A stretch of 64,000 bases of DNA from Mesorhizobium ciceri WSM4083 (GTDB lineage: Bacteria; Pseudomonadota; Alphaproteobacteria; Rhizobiales; Rhizobiaceae): positions 1,273,949-1,337,948 of the forward strand of contig NZ_KI912610.1 of NCBI RefSeq assembly GCF_000519305.1, written 5' to 3'. The number at the start of each line of letters is the position of its first letter. Position 1 is the first letter of the stretch. The notes under the pieces are model-generated. The model ran no database searches and had not been told where the DNA came from. It saw only the letters and a program-made list of their open reading frames with translations. The translations under genes were made by a program, and so were the position numbers. This document shows, piece after piece, positions 18,449 to 28,525 of this stretch.

Positions 18449-19414
18449 ATGGCCGGGCACGGCGGCTCAAAAAAGGTGATCTACGCGGCGCTCGCCGGCA
18501 ATCTCGCCATCGCAGTGACCAAGTTCGCCGCCGCCCTCTTCACCGGCAGCTCGGCGATGCTGTCTGAAGGCGTGCATTCACTGGTCGATACCGGCAATGG
18601 CGGCCTGCTGCTCTACGGCATGCACCGCGCCGCCCGCCCGGCCGACCGCACGCATCCGCTCGGTCACGGCCGCGAACTCTACTTCTGGAGCTTCATCGTC
18701 GCGCTCCTCGTCTTCGCGCTGGGCGCCGGCGTGTCATTCTACGAAGGCGTGGTCCACATCATGGCGCCGGAGCCGGTCGCCAACGCTGAGGTGACCTACA
18801 TCGTTCTGGGGCTTGCCTTCCTGTTCGAAGGCAGTTCGTGGTGGGTGGCACTGAAGGAGTTCCGCCAGCAGAAGGGCAAGCAGGGCTGGCTGCGGGCGGT
18901 GCAGTCGAGCAAGGACCCGAGCGTCTACACCGTGCTGTTCGAGGACAGTGCAGCGCTTCTCGGCCTGATCGTCGCGTTCGCCGGCATCCTGGCAGCGGAA
19001 GTTCTGGAGATGCCGGAACTCGACGGCGCCGCCTCTATCGGCATTGGGCTGATCCTGGGGGCGACAGCGATCTTCCTGGCCCGCGAAAGCAAGGGCCTGC
19101 TGATCGGTGAGCCGGCATCGCCCGAGGTGCAAATGAAGGTGCTGGCGATCGCCCAGCAGGATCCGGCGGTGCAGCGGGCGAACGGCGTCCTGACCGTCCA
19201 TATGGGGCCGGCAGAGATCGTCGCCGGCCTGAGCATCGAGTTCGAAGACCATTTGACGGCGCCCGAGATCGAAGCTTGCGTCGAGCGCCTGGAGGCGCAG
19301 CTGAAGAAGGAAATGCCGGAGATCACGCGGCTGTTCGTCAAGCCACAGACGACAGGCACCTGGGAGCAGCGGCGCAAGCTGATCGAGACCGCATCCGATC
19401 CGGCTCTGGACTAG
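18449..19414 (+). CDS. cation diffusion facilitator (CDF) family metal transporter
   Basis: 321 residues. Six hydrophobic helices with the CDF signatures SEGVHSLVDTGNGGLLLYG in helix 2 and an HPLGHGRELYFWSF loop; a cytoplasmic C-terminal domain ends with repeated EIEACVERLEAQLKKEMPEI. Family members export Zn, Co, Fe or Mn in exchange for protons. The helix 5 region has DSAALLGLIVAFAG, which places an Asp in the usual metal site. Metal specificity is not certain. No metal regulator is adjacent. Confidence 0.88.
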   Translation: MAGHGGSKKVIYAALAGNLAIAVTKFAAALFTGSSAMLSEGVHSLVDTGNGGLLLYGMHRAARPADRTHPLGHGRELYFWSFIVALLVFALGAGVSFYEGVVHIMAPEPVANAEVTYIVLGLAFLFEGSSWWVALKEFRQQKGKQGWLRAVQSSKDPSVYTVLFEDSAALLGLIVAFAGILAAEVLEMPELDGAASIGIGLILGATAIFLARESKGLLIGEPASPEVQMKVLAIAQQDPAVQRANGVLTVHMGPAEIVAGLSIEFEDHLTAPEIEACVERLEAQLKKEMPEITRLFVKPQTTGTWEQRRKLIETASDPALD

Positions 19415-19475
19415 CGCCGCGCCATTGCCTCACGGCCTTGCCCCGCTAGATTGAAGGGACTTTGGAGGAACGAAG

Positions 19476-19880
19476 ATGAGAATAGACGGCGGCTGTCATT
19501 GTGGCGCCATCACTTACGAGGCCGAGGTCGATCCGGAAAAGACCACGATCTGCCACTGCACGGATTGCCAGCAACTGACCGGCACGGCTTTTCGCCTGAC
19601 GGTTCCGGCGCCGGAAAGCAACTACCGCATCACCAAGGGCACGCCGAAAATCTACATCAAGATCGTGGCGAGCGGCGCCAAGCGCACCCAGGCCTTTTGC
19701 GCCGACTGCGGTTCGCATCTTTACGCCACGTCTGTCGGCGATGGCCCCAAGGTCTATGGGATTCGCGTGGGGACCGCGCGGCAGCGCCAGGATTTGATTC
19801 CAACACAGCAGAAATGGCACCGCTCGGCGCTGCACTGGCTGCCTGAATTTCAGGGCATGACCACGTTGGAGGAGCAGTAG
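19476..19880 (+). CDS. GFA family (CENP-V/GFA domain) protein
   Basis: 134 residues. Zinc-binding cysteines are in GGCHCGAITYEAEV, CHCTDCQQLTG and FCADCGSHLY, the standard pattern of glutathione-dependent formaldehyde-activating-like proteins. Despite the name, most members have no proven formaldehyde activity. GAGGAACGAAG precedes the ATG. Single gene, convergent with rmuC. Confidence 0.85.
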   Translation: MRIDGGCHCGAITYEAEVDPEKTTICHCTDCQQLTGTAFRLTVPAPESNYRITKGTPKIYIKIVASGAKRTQAFCADCGSHLYATSVGDGPKVYGIRVGTARQRQDLIPTQQKWHRSALHWLPEFQGMTTLEEQ

Positions 19881-19900
19881 CGCCGGTCCGGCACCGCGCC

Positions 19901-21172
19901 TCAATCGTCGCCTTCGACGACCCTCAGCCTGAGCTGCCCGGTTTTCGAATCGGCAACGCGCGCGCCGGAATCGACCTTCGCGGCGGGAGCCCGTGACGCG
20001 GCGTCCGGCGCGGCATCGCCGTCGGGCTGCGCGCCGAACTCCAGCGCTTCGATCTTCTGGCCGCGCTTGGTGACCTTCGACGTCGAAACCAGGATGTCGT
20101 CGATGTCCTTGGCCGACTGGCCGAAATGCACCTGCAGCTTGCGCACCCGCTCATCGACACGCGCGACATCCTCCATCAGCCGGATGACCTCGCCCTGGAT
20201 CAGGTGCGCCTGTTCGCGCATGCGGGCATCCTTGAGGATCGCCTGGATGACCTGGATCGACAGCATCAGCAGCGACGGCGAGACGATGACGATTCGGGCG
20301 CGGTGCGCCTTGTGGATGATCGCCTCGAAATTCTCGTGAATCTCGGCGAACACCGATTCCGAGGGCACGAACATGAAGGCGGTGTCCTGCGTCTCGCCCT
20401 GGATCAGGTATTTTTCCGAGATATCGCGGACATGGATCTCGATGTCGCGGCGGAAGGCCTGCGAGGCGGCCTTCTGCAGGTCGGCGCCGTCGGCGGCGCG
20501 GATGGCGTTCCAGGCTTCGAGCGGAAACTTGGCGTCGATGGCCAGCGACGGTGCGCCGTTCGGCATCTTCACCAGGCAGTCAGGACGGCTGCCGTTCGAC
20601 AGCGTCGCCTGGAATTCATAGGCGCCATGCGGCAGGCCATCGGCAACGATCGCCTCCATGCGCGACTGGCCGAAAGCACCGCGCGTCTGCTTGTTGGAGA
20701 GGATCGCCTGCAACTGCACCACCTGGCCGGCGAGCGACTGGATGTTGCCCTGCGCGACATCGATGATGGCCAGCCGCTCCTGCAATTTGGCCAGGCTCTC
20801 ATGCGTGGATTTGGTCTGCTCGGTCATGGTCTGGCCGAGCCGGCCGGTCATGGCGTCGAGGCGCTGGCCAATCGACTGCGTCAGCTCCGCCTGCCGTGCG
20901 CCGAACACTTCGGCGATGGCGCCCATACGACCCTGCATTTCGGCCTGGCTTTGCAGAATGCCGGCCATCCGCACTTCCGCATCGCGGGCATGATCGGCGG
21001 CTTCCGCGGCCGCCACGGCGCGCGCCTTCGCCGACCGCCACAGCGCGATGACAAGCGCCACGAACAGGCCAAGAAACAGCAAGGCGCCGAAGGCCAGCGC
21101 ATGGCCGAGCGTGATGGTTGTGGCGCCAAGCCGGGCGACAGGTTCGGAAAGGATGGTGCTCAAATCATTCAT
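19901..21172 (-). CDS. rmuC: DNA recombination protein RmuC
   Basis: 423 residues: an N-terminal membrane anchor (about 15-40, ALAFGALLFLGLFVALVIAL), a coiled coil to about 150, then the RmuC nuclease-like domain (LPHGAYEFQATLSNGSRPDCLVKMPNGAPSLAIDAKFPLEAW and DTAFMFVPSESVFAEIHENF). RmuC limits DNA inversions at short repeats. ATG 21172 is preferred over the open frame start at 21205. It is divergent from def. Confidence 0.9.
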   Translation of the reverse strand: MNDLSTILSEPVARLGATTITLGHALAFGALLFLGLFVALVIALWRSAKARAVAAAEAADHARDAEVRMAGILQSQAEMQGRMGAIAEVFGARQAELTQSIGQRLDAMTGRLGQTMTEQTKSTHESLAKLQERLAIIDVAQGNIQSLAGQVVQLQAILSNKQTRGAFGQSRMEAIVADGLPHGAYEFQATLSNGSRPDCLVKMPNGAPSLAIDAKFPLEAWNAIRAADGADLQKAASQAFRRDIEIHVRDISEKYLIQGETQDTAFMFVPSESVFAEIHENFEAIIHKAHRARIVIVSPSLLMLSIQVIQAILKDARMREQAHLIQGEVIRLMEDVARVDERVRKLQVHFGQSAKDIDDILVSTSKVTKRGQKIEALEFGAQPDGDAAPDAASRAPAAKVDSGARVADSKTGQLRLRVVEGDD

Positions 21173-21275
21173 GTGGACAGCATAAACGATTCGCGCTGCC
21201 GGCACAGATCAAAACGTGAACGAGCCTCCAGCCTACCGGTTGACGCTTTTCTCTGGAGGTCTTAGGTGGAACGCC

Positions 21276-21806
21276 ATGTCGATCAAGCCGCTCATCATCC
21301 TTCCCGACCCCATCCTGCGCCAGGTTTCCAAGCCGGTGGAGCGTGTCGACGCACCTTTGCGCAAATTAGCCGACGACATGCTGGCGACCATGTATGACGC
21401 GCCGGGCATCGGGTTGGCGGCAATCCAGATCGGCGAGCCGCTGCGCTTGCTGGTGATCGATCTGGCCAAGGAAGACGAGACGCCGGCGCCGCATGTCTTC
21501 ATCAACCCGGAAATCCTGGAGAGCGCCGACGCGCGCTCCGTCTACGAGGAAGGCTGCCTGTCGATCCCGGATTATTACGCCGAGGTCGAACGCCCGGCCG
21601 CCGTGCGGGTCAAATATCTCGACCGCGACGGCAAGCTGCAGGAACTGGAGGCCGAAGGCCTGATGGCCACCTGCCTGCAGCATGAGATCGACCACCTCAA
21701 TGGCGTCCTGTTCATCGACCACATCTCGAAGCTGAAGCGCGACATGGTGGTGAAGAAATTCAAGAAGCTCGCCAGGGACAAGGCGCCGGGCAAGCTGGCG
21801 GGATAG
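21276..21806 (+). CDS. def: peptide deformylase
   Basis: 176 residues. All three motifs are intact: GIGLAAIQ (44-51), EGCLS (92-96, metal ligand Cys94) and HEIDH (136-140). It removes the formyl group from nascent proteins. ATG 21276 follows AGGTGGA; the open frame from 21216 adds a non-conserved leader. It is followed 5 nt later by fmt, the standard pair. Confidence 0.96.
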   Translation: MSIKPLIILPDPILRQVSKPVERVDAPLRKLADDMLATMYDAPGIGLAAIQIGEPLRLLVIDLAKEDETPAPHVFINPEILESADARSVYEEGCLSIPDYYAEVERPAAVRVKYLDRDGKLQELEAEGLMATCLQHEIDHLNGVLFIDHISKLKRDMVVKKFKKLARDKAPGKLAG

Positions 21807-21811
21807 GGGCC

Positions 21812-22765
21812 ATGCCCCTTCGCGTCATCTTCATGGGCACGCCGGAATTTTCGGTGCCGACTTTGCGCGCGATCGCCGAGGCTGGCCATGAGATATCAGC
21901 CGTCTATACTCAGCCGCCGCGCGCCGCAGGACGGCGCGGGCTGGAGCTGACGCCGTCGCCGGTGCAGCGCGAGGCGGAGCGACTGGGCATCGAGGTGCGT
22001 ACGCCTACTTCGCTCAAGGGCGAGGCCGAACAGGCCGCTTTCCGTGCCTTGCAGGCCGACGTCGCCGTGGTCGTCGCCTATGGCTTGCTGCTGCCGAAGG
22101 CGGTTCTAGAGGCGACCCGGCTCGGCTGCATCAACGGCCATGCCTCGCTTCTGCCGCGCTGGCGCGGTGCCGCGCCGATCCAGCGCGCCATCATGGCCGG
22201 CGACCTGGAAAGCGGCATGATGGTGATGCGCATGGAAGAGGGGCTGGACACCGGCCCGGTCGGGCTGGTTGAAAAATGCGCCATCGAACCCGATATGACA
22301 GCCGGCGATCTGCATGATCGGTTGATGAGTGTCGGTGCTGCCTTGATGGTGGAAGCGCTGGCGCGACTGGAAAGGAATACCCTGACATTCACCACACAAG
22401 CTGTGGATGGGGTGACCTACGCCAAGAAAATCGATAAATCCGAGACTCGCGTGGACTGGACTCGCTCAGCAAGTGAGGTCCACAATCATATTCGCGGCCT
22501 GTCGCCCTTTCCCGGCGCCTGGTCGGAGATAGGAATTGGCGGCCGCCAGGAGCGGCTGAAACTGCTTCGCTCGACGCTGTCGCAAGGCCTGTCGCCTTGG
22601 GAAGGGTTGGGCGAGTCGGGAGGAATTCTCGATGACCGGCTGACGGTCGCCTGCGGGACAGGTGCGATCAGGCTGGTCGAAGTTCAACGGGCGGGCGGAA
22701 AGCCCGCTGCCGCGTCGGAATTCCTGCGCGGGGCCAAGATCGAAAAAGGACTGAAATTCTCATGA
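21812..22765 (+). CDS. fmt: methionyl-tRNA formyltransferase
   Basis: 317 residues. The N-terminal formyltransferase domain has the [16 protein letters not shown] motif with the preceding INGHAS loop and TGPV; the C-terminal tRNA-binding domain has [13 protein letters not shown]. It formylates initiator Met-tRNA. Its stop overlaps the following GNAT gene by 4 nt, so def, fmt, the GNAT gene and truA may form one unit. Confidence 0.96.
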   Translation: MPLRVIFMGTPEFSVPTLRAIAEAGHEISAVYTQPPRAAGRRGLELTPSPVQREAERLGIEVRTPTSLKGEAEQAAFRALQADVAVVVAYGLLLPKAVLEATRLGCINGHASLLPRWRGAAPIQRAIMAGDLESGMMVMRMEEGLDTGPVGLVEKCAIEPDMTAGDLHDRLMSVGAALMVEALARLERNTLTFTTQAVDGVTYAKKIDKSETRVDWTRSASEVHNHIRGLSPFPGAWSEIGIGGRQERLKLLRSTLSQGLSPWEGLGESGGILDDRLTVACGTGAIRLVEVQRAGGKPAAASEFLRGAKIEKGLKFS

Positions 22766-23268
22766 GCATGATGTCGATACGCGCGGCAACGCCGCGGGAT
22801 CGCGAGGCCATCCGCCTCGTCGAGGAACACGCTTTCGGCCAGCAGGCGGAGGCCGGTCTGGTCGACGCGCTGGTGACCGGGGGCGACGCGGTTGCAGAAC
22901 TGGTGGCGGAAGAAGACGGCCAGGTGGTCGGCCATATCCTGTTTTCGCGGCTGTTCGTCCAGAATGGCGGCAAGACCTTCGCCGCCGTGGCGCTCGCGCC
23001 GCTGGCGGTGGAGCCCTCGTTCCATGGCAGCGGCATCGGCGGCGCGCTGATCCGCGAGGCGCATATCCGCCTCAAGGATGGTGGTGAGACGCTGGCCGTG
23101 GTGCTCGGCGACCCCACCTATTACGGGCGTTTCGGCTATAGCCACACGCGTGCCGAGAACTTCGAAAGCGAGTACCAGGGCGAAGCGCTGCAAGCGCTGG
23201 CCTGGGGTGACGCCCCAGAGGCGGGCACGCTGGTCTATGCCTCCGCCTTCACCGCTCTCGCCGCGTAG
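22762..23268 (+). CDS. GNAT family N-acetyltransferase (YhbS-like)
   Basis: 168 residues with the acetyl-CoA site [20 protein letters not shown] and the later [16 protein letters not shown] that is typical of the YhbS-type group. ATGA overlap with fmt indicates translational coupling. Substrate unknown. Confidence 0.85.
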   Translation: MSMMSIRAATPRDREAIRLVEEHAFGQQAEAGLVDALVTGGDAVAELVAEEDGQVVGHILFSRLFVQNGGKTFAAVALAPLAVEPSFHGSGIGGALIREAHIRLKDGGETLAVVLGDPTYYGRFGYSHTRAENFESEYQGEALQALAWGDAPEAGTLVYASAFTALAA

Positions 23269-23277
23269 GCGAGAGCG
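23253..23277. terminator. hairpin overlapping the end of the GNAT gene
   Basis: CGCTCTCGCC and GGCGAGAGCG form a perfect 10-bp stem with the loop GCGTA, and the TAG stop at 23266 is within it. There is no T-run; it may attenuate transcription into truA or protect the upstream mRNA. Confidence 0.4.
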
Positions 23278-23291
23278 TATAGCCGCCACGC

Positions 23292-24062
23292 ATGCCGCGT
23301 TTTCGCCTCCACATCGAGTATGACGGCAGCCTGTTTGCCGGCTGGCAGCACCAGGCGGATCAGCCTTCGGTGCAGCAGGCGATCGAGCAGGCGATCGAAA
23401 ACTTCTGCGGCGAAGCGATCCGGCTGCGCGCCGCCGGCCGCACCGATGCCGGCGTGCATGCGACCGCGCAGGTGGCGCATGCCGACCTCGCCAAGGCGTG
23501 GCCTGACGACAAGGTGCGCGATGCCATCAATGCCCATCTGCAGGCGGCAGGCGCGCGCATCGCCATCTTGAAAGCGACGGTCGTCTCCGACGACTTCGAC
23601 GCCCGCTTTTCGGCCACCGGCCGCCACTATCTCTACCGCATCCTCAACCGCCGCGCGCCGGCCGCGCTCGACAAGGGCAAGGTGTGGTGGGTGCCGAAGC
23701 GGCTCGATGCTGGCGCCATGCATGAAGCGGCAAAGGTCCTGCTCGGACGGCATGACTTCACCACCTTCCGCTCGACCCAGTGCCAGGCCAACAGCCCGAT
23801 CAGGACGCTGGAGCGGCTCGATGTGAGCAGGCAAGGCGACCTGATCGAGGTCAGAGCCTCGGCGCGCTCGTTCCTGCACAACCAGGTACGTTCGATGGTT
23901 GGCTCGCTCAAGCGCGTCGGCGACGGCGGCTGGACCGCGGCCGACCTGAAAACGGCGCTCGAGGCGCACGACCGCGCCGCCTGCGGCCAGGTGGCGCCGC
24001 CCGACGGGCTGTTTCTCACCGGTGTCGATTATCCAGTCGAGACGAGCCCGGAAAGGCTCTGA
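23292..24062 (+). CDS. truA: tRNA pseudouridine(38-40) synthase
   Basis: 256 residues. The catalytic Asp lies in the [11 protein letters not shown] motif near residue 50; [15 protein letters not shown] and [14 protein letters not shown] are the other TruA motifs. It modifies positions 38-40 of the anticodon arm. The end overlaps the convergent membrane-protein gene by 34 nt. Confidence 0.95.
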   Translation: MPRFRLHIEYDGSLFAGWQHQADQPSVQQAIEQAIENFCGEAIRLRAAGRTDAGVHATAQVAHADLAKAWPDDKVRDAINAHLQAAGARIAILKATVVSDDFDARFSATGRHYLYRILNRRAPAALDKGKVWWVPKRLDAGAMHEAAKVLLGRHDFTTFRSTQCQANSPIRTLERLDVSRQGDLIEVRASARSFLHNQVRSMVGSLKRVGDGGWTAADLKTALEAHDRAACGQVAPPDGLFLTGVDYPVETSPERL

Positions 24063-24664
24063 ACTCCGACATCGTCCGGCACCGTGATGCCGAGCAGCGT
24101 CTGCAGGCCGAACAGCACCAGCAGCGACGCGATGAACATGCCGACGAAAACGGCGGAGCCTACCGCTGCGCCCTTGCCTATGGTGGCATTTGTCATGCGC
24201 CAGGTCAGCACCATAGAAAGGGCAAACAGGAACAGCGACACAAGGCTCGAAACCTGGCTTGCGGACGACAGGAAAAGCCGGATCAGCGCCGAGGGCAGCA
24301 TCAGCCAGGCGGTGATGGCCGAAGCCCAGTTGCTGGCAACGACGTAGTGGACGAAGCGGCCGCCTATGCCGGCGCGCGGCGCGATGAAAGCGAGCGCGAC
24401 CAGCGGCAGCACCCAGGAGCCGATGTCGACCGTCGCCAGGCGCACCAGCATGCCGAAGCGCCCCGCGAAGGCGTCGGGATCGCCGATTTCGTTGGCGATG
24501 CCGACCCAGCCGACGATCAGCGCCGGTGCTGCAACGACAATGGCGAAGAAGGAATCCCAGAAGCCGTCGGCCGACAGGTCGAGCAGGCGCAGGCCGTCGG
24601 CCTTGCCGAGCATCAATCGCCAGGCGCCCGTCAGCGAAGCTTGGGTTTCGTCCGCCGAAAGCAT
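24029..24664 (-). CDS. multi-pass membrane protein of unknown function (Yip1-like)
   Basis: 211 residues with about five hydrophobic segments after an N-terminal soluble part ([30 protein letters not shown]). The pattern is reminiscent of Yip1-domain proteins but I cannot assign it firmly. ATG 24664 starts 5 nt after the dapE stop, so it is probably the second gene of a dapE transcript. Lipid or envelope functions are possible but unproven. Confidence 0.65.
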   Translation of the reverse strand: MLSADETQASLTGAWRLMLGKADGLRLLDLSADGFWDSFFAIVVAAPALIVGWVGIANEIGDPDAFAGRFGMLVRLATVDIGSWVLPLVALAFIAPRAGIGGRFVHYVVASNWASAITAWLMLPSALIRLFLSSASQVSSLVSLFLFALSMVLTWRMTNATIGKGAAVGSAVFVGMFIASLLVLFGLQTLLGITVPDDVGVQSLSGLVSTG

Positions 24665-24669
24665 GCTGT

Positions 24670-25863
24670 TCAGTCCTGTCCGAACCAGTCTTCTATGAAG
24701 CGCTGGTAGATTTGCGTCAGCGTCTCGAGGTCGGCAATGGCGACGCGTTCGTCGACCATGTGCATGGTCTTGCCGACCAGCCCGAACTCGACCACCGGGC
24801 AATAGTCCTTGATGAAACGCGCGTCGGACGTTCCACCGGAGGTCGACAGCGTCGGCTCCTTGCCGACCGCCGACTTGATCGAGCCGCGCAGCGTGTCGAT
24901 CAGCCTGTCGTCACGTGTCAGGAAGACATGGCTTGGCCGGTCGCGCCAGACGAGCTCGTAGCCGACCGGCGTCTTCTTGCCCTGCCGGTACTTCTTGCGC
25001 CTGGCTGCCTGGTCGAGCCGGTTGTGGATTTCGGCCTGCAAGGTCTCGTCCGTCCAGGTGTCGTTGAAGCGGATGTTGAAGGTCGCGGTCGCTTTGGCCG
25101 CAATGACATTGGTGGCCGGGTTGCCGACATCGATGGAGGTGATCTCCAGATTGGTCGGCTGGAAATCCCTGGTTCCCTTGTCGAAAACCGGATGCAGCAA
25201 GGCATCGACCAGGCTCATCAGCCCGCGCACCGGATTGTCGGCAAGCAAGGGATAGGCGACATGGCCCTGGCGGCCATTGACGGTGACGGCGCCGGACATC
25301 GAACCGCGGCGGCCGATCTTGATCATGTCGCCCAGCGCATCCGGATTGGTCGGTTCGCCGACGACAGATGCATCCCATTTCTCGCCCCGCGAAGCCGCCC
25401 ATTCGAGCAGCTTGACCGTGCCGTTGATGGCCGGGCCTTCCTCGTCGCCGGTGATCAGCAGCGAGACCGACCCTTTCGGACCGCCATTGGCCTCGACATG
25501 GCGCGCCACGGCGGCGATGAAACAGGCAATGCCGCCCTTCATGTCGACGGCGCCGCGGCCATACATCTCGCCATTGGCGATCTCGGCGGCAAAAGGCGGG
25601 TGCGTCCAGGCGGCTTCGTCGCCGACAGGCACCACGTCGGTGTGGCCGGCGAACATCAGATGCGGGCCGTTGCCGGAACGCCTTGCATAGAGGTTTTCAA
25701 TATCGGGCGTGCCGTCTTCGGAAAACACCGGCCGATCGACCAGGAAGCCGAGCGGTTTGAGCATCGTCTCCAGCGCGGTCAGCGCACCGCCCTCAGCGGG
25801 CGTCACCGAAGCGCAACGGATAAGGGCGGCGAGGTTTTCGGCGGGATCGGTCGGCAGCGTCAT
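24670..25863 (-). CDS. dapE: succinyl-diaminopimelate desuccinylase
   Basis: 397 residues of the M20 metallopeptidase family. Metal-binding motifs are in [12 protein letters not shown] and [12 protein letters not shown], with a dimerisation domain between. It produces LL-diaminopimelate for lysine and peptidoglycan. ATG 25863 is used; the longer open frame to 25899 lacks support. dapD lies about 3.5 kb away on the same strand, separated by a convergent gene, so the two are neighbours but not clearly one operon. Confidence 0.95.
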   Translation of the reverse strand: MTLPTDPAENLAALIRCASVTPAEGGALTALETMLKPLGFLVDRPVFSEDGTPDIENLYARRSGNGPHLMFAGHTDVVPVGDEAAWTHPPFAAEIANGEMYGRGAVDMKGGIACFIAAVARHVEANGGPKGSVSLLITGDEEGPAINGTVKLLEWAASRGEKWDASVVGEPTNPDALGDMIKIGRRGSMSGAVTVNGRQGHVAYPLLADNPVRGLMSLVDALLHPVFDKGTRDFQPTNLEITSIDVGNPATNVIAAKATATFNIRFNDTWTDETLQAEIHNRLDQAARRKKYRQGKKTPVGYELVWRDRPSHVFLTRDDRLIDTLRGSIKSAVGKEPTLSTSGGTSDARFIKDYCPVVEFGLVGKTMHMVDERVAIADLETLTQIYQRFIEDWFGQD

Positions 25864-25990
25864 GGCAAAAGCGATAGTCGAAAGCGCAGGGCCTGTCACG
25901 GCCAGACATAGGGGCCAGCCTCATGGCTGGCGATACCGCCGATATTATGGTTTTCATGTCGTATAGTTGCGACCCGGCGCGGGCGACAGG

Positions 25991-27031
25991 ATGGCAGACA
26001 AGGACAAACGGATCGTCATAGCCGGTGCCGGCAGCATCGGCTGCTATGCCGGCGGCTGCCTGGCGCTGGCCGGCCGAGAGGTCATTCTGCTGGCTCGGCC
26101 GCGCATCGAGGCAGCATTGCGGCAGGACGGATTGCGGGTCAGCGACCTCCAGGGCCGCGATCGCTCGATCAAGCCCGAGGCGCTTTCCGCCACCGCCGAT
26201 CCTGCCGCCGCTTTGCCGCTGGCGGACGTGATCCTGGTGACGGTCAAGAGCGGCGCCACCCAGGATATGGCGGATCTTATCAAAGCCCATGCCCGCCCCG
26301 ACGCCGTGGTGGTCAGCCTGCAGAACGGCATCGACAATGCCGACAGGCTGCGTGCCGGACTTGGCCAGCGAACAGTGCTGGCCGGCATGGTGCCGTTCAA
26401 TGTGGTGCAGTCGCCGGACGGCGAGCTGCCGCTGCGCGTGCACCGCGCCAGCGACGGCACGGTAATGGTCGAGGACGGCACCGCCGGCCTGGTCGGCCTG
26501 CTTGGCGTCGAAGGGTTTGCGGTCGAAGCCCATGGCGACATGAAAGCAGTGCTGTGGGGCAAGCTTCTGATGAATTTGAACAACGCGCTGGTGGCGCTTT
26601 CCGGCCTGCCGCTGGCAACCGAACTGGCCGACCGGCGCTGGCGGCTGATCCTGGCCAGCCAGATCGACGAGGCCCTGAGAGCGATGAGAGCGTCCGGCAT
26701 CGAGCCGGCGCGGATCGCCGGTCTGCGGCCGGCGCTGCTGCCGAAAGTGCTCAGGCTGCCGGACTGGCTGTTCAAGCTGCTGGCACGGCGCATGCTGGCG
26801 ATCGACCCGCAGGCGCGCTCGTCGATGTGGGACGATCTGCAGCGCGGCCGGCGGACGGAGATCGATGACTTGCAGGGCGCCATCCTGCGGCTGGCGGAAA
26901 AAGCCGGCACGCCCGTGCCGACGGTCCAGCGGATCACCGCCTTGGTGCGCGCGGCGGAAGCGGAGCGGCTTGGCTCGCCGGGCCTGGCGCCGGAGCAGAT
27001 TGTTGCACCGGCCGGCCGTCGATCAACGTGA
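25991..27031 (+). CDS. ketopantoate reductase family protein
   Basis: 346 residues. The N-terminal Rossmann site is IVIAGAGSIGCYAGGCLALAG; VLVTVKS-like and SLQNGIDNADRL segments follow, then the C-terminal helical domain with the catalytic Lys region (VLWGKLLMNLNNALVALSG) and SSMWDDLQRGRRTEIDDLQG. It would reduce 2-dehydropantoate to pantoate with NADPH, or act on a related 2-keto acid. It is on its own, away from other pantothenate genes, so the precise substrate is uncertain. The 3' end overlaps the convergent gene by 98 nt. Confidence 0.85.
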   Translation: MADKDKRIVIAGAGSIGCYAGGCLALAGREVILLARPRIEAALRQDGLRVSDLQGRDRSIKPEALSATADPAAALPLADVILVTVKSGATQDMADLIKAHARPDAVVVSLQNGIDNADRLRAGLGQRTVLAGMVPFNVVQSPDGELPLRVHRASDGTVMVEDGTAGLVGLLGVEGFAVEAHGDMKAVLWGKLLMNLNNALVALSGLPLATELADRRWRLILASQIDEALRAMRASGIEPARIAGLRPALLPKVLRLPDWLFKLLARRMLAIDPQARSSMWDDLQRGRRTEIDDLQGAILRLAEKAGTPVPTVQRITALVRAAEAERLGSPGLAPEQIVAPAGRRST

Positions 27032-27707
27032 TCTTCTGCCAGATTTTCCGCGACAGGTTGGATGCCAGGTTCTCGATGTCGTTGACGCCGTCGATGACCA
27101 CGTCGTCATTGACCGACTGTGCGAACAATGCGGCGATCTTGCCCGTGATCGACAGCATTTCGGAGCAATAGTCGAGGTAACGGGCCAGGTCGGCGGCATT
27201 GGTGATGCGGGCCGGCGAGTGCGCCGTCGGCTTGAAATCGGCCGAAAGGGCTGCCGGATCCTTGGTCAGCTGGTGCATGTCGATGACATGGATCAGCGAA
27301 CGCAGGCCGTGCAGCTGGCGAAACACTCTTTTGCGCTTGATGCGCTCCTCGGTGCGGATCAGAGCAAGCAAGCCCAACACAGCGAGTATGACGGTGTTGA
27401 TCGAGGCCTCTATGCCTTGCACCGACTGCAGGGCGTCGTGGGTTCCCGAAATGCGGTCGATCGGCAAGATAGTACCGACGAACAGGAACACCAGCACACC
27501 GGCGACAAAGGCGGCGACAATGAGCCCGCGCAGCCACCAGATCGGTGCTTCGAGCACCTTGGCCGCCTTGGCCAGGTCGCGCGACAGCGAGACCAGTTCG
27601 GCGGCGACGCCACGCAATCCCGCTTCGGGGAAACGGTCGGCGACCCGCTCTTCCAGCCGCTCGGCGGTTTCGACGATCAGTTTCGGATCAAGCGTGCGGT
27701 AGCGCAT
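26934..27707 (-). CDS. membrane protein of unknown function
   Basis: 257 residues. Two adjacent hydrophobic helices (about 60-85 and 105-125) split an N-terminal helical part (RTLDPKLIVETAERLEERV) from a larger cytoplasmic C-terminal helical domain containing DMHQLTKDP and NDVVIDGVNDIENLASNLS-like segments; the tail is Pro/Ala-rich. No family recognised. The last 98 nt run antisense to the end of the ketopantoate-reductase gene, so the tail may be non-essential. Upstream lie two DUF805 genes on the same strand. Confidence 0.7.
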   Translation of the reverse strand: MRYRTLDPKLIVETAERLEERVADRFPEAGLRGVAAELVSLSRDLAKAAKVLEAPIWWLRGLIVAAFVAGVLVFLFVGTILPIDRISGTHDALQSVQGIEASINTVILAVLGLLALIRTEERIKRKRVFRQLHGLRSLIHVIDMHQLTKDPAALSADFKPTAHSPARITNAADLARYLDYCSEMLSITGKIAALFAQSVNDDVVIDGVNDIENLASNLSRKIWQKITLIDGRPVQQSAPAPGPASQAAPLPPRAPRR

Positions 27708-27720
27708 GTCCGATCGACCC

Positions 27721-28113
27721 TCAGGATTGTTCCGGCTCGTTGGTGCGCCGGCCATAGCGGTTGGGTCCAGGCTGCCCTGGAAACAGGCACAACACAAGGA
27801 AGGCGACGATCGAGACCACCGGCACGAACAGGATCAGCGCGGCAATGCCCGGCTTGTCCAAGTCGTGCAGCCGCTTCACCGCCAGCGCGATGTTCGACCA
27901 CAGCGAGGCGATGAAGGCGACGAAGAAGATGAACGACCACATGTTGCTCTCGGCCGAACCTTCCGGCACCAGCGTGAAGCGGTAGAGCGGGAAGGCCTGG
28001 ATGATGGCGACGAGCAACCCGCCAAGAAAATAGGCCGCGCGACTGACGCGGCCCGAGGTTTTGAAGAAAAGCCAGGTGAGATCTGATCTGTCAGGCAAGC
28101 GGGTCCGGTCCAT
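27721..28113 (-). CDS. DUF805 family membrane protein
   Basis: 130 residues with three to four helices and the DUF805 signature (GRVSRAAYFLGGLL near the start, ALAVKRLHDLDKPG, and a C-terminal PGQPGPNRYG). It overlaps the preceding DUF805 gene by 23 nt. Function unknown. Confidence 0.85.
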   Translation of the reverse strand: MDRTRLPDRSDLTWLFFKTSGRVSRAAYFLGGLLVAIIQAFPLYRFTLVPEGSAESNMWSFIFFVAFIASLWSNIALAVKRLHDLDKPGIAALILFVPVVSIVAFLVLCLFPGQPGPNRYGRRTNEPEQS

Positions 28114-28453
28114 ATTGATTGGCGCCCCTGGCGCCTTCGAGAATGCCGCATTCCACCAGAAACCAGATCGGGCCGATGAGCGGCACCAGCATGATCAGGC
28201 TCCACCAGCCCGACTTGCCGCGATCATGCCAGCGCTTGGCGTAGACTGCGAGTGCGAAATAGATCGAGGCCAGAGCGATGAGAATGCCGATGATGCCGAT
28301 CTGGGCGCCACTGGCGGTGGTGATGCGTGTACCAAGGATCGCATCGAGAATGAAGGCAACGATGCCAATGACGATGAAAACGCCGATCGCGGCCCAGAAC
28401 TTGCCCCGATTGATGCGACCATCAAAGCTTGTGAGCAGATACTTCCAGTCCAT
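28091..28453 (-). CDS. DUF805 family membrane protein
   Basis: 120 residues with DUF805 landmarks (FDGRINRGKFWAAIG, YAKRWHDRGKSGWW, GANQYGPDPL). ATG 28453 begins MDWKYLLTSF, a usual DUF805 N-terminus; the open frame to 28522 is not supported. It follows dapD by 72 nt and is paired with a second DUF805 protein. Confidence 0.85.
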   Translation of the reverse strand: MDWKYLLTSFDGRINRGKFWAAIGVFIVIGIVAFILDAILGTRITTASGAQIGIIGILIALASIYFALAVYAKRWHDRGKSGWWSLIMLVPLIGPIWFLVECGILEGARGANQYGPDPLA

Positions 28454-28525
28454 GTCACCCCTCCATCTTGAACCAGCGCGACCGATTGTCGCGCCGGCGG
28501 AAGGTGCGCTCGCTTCGCGCAAAGA

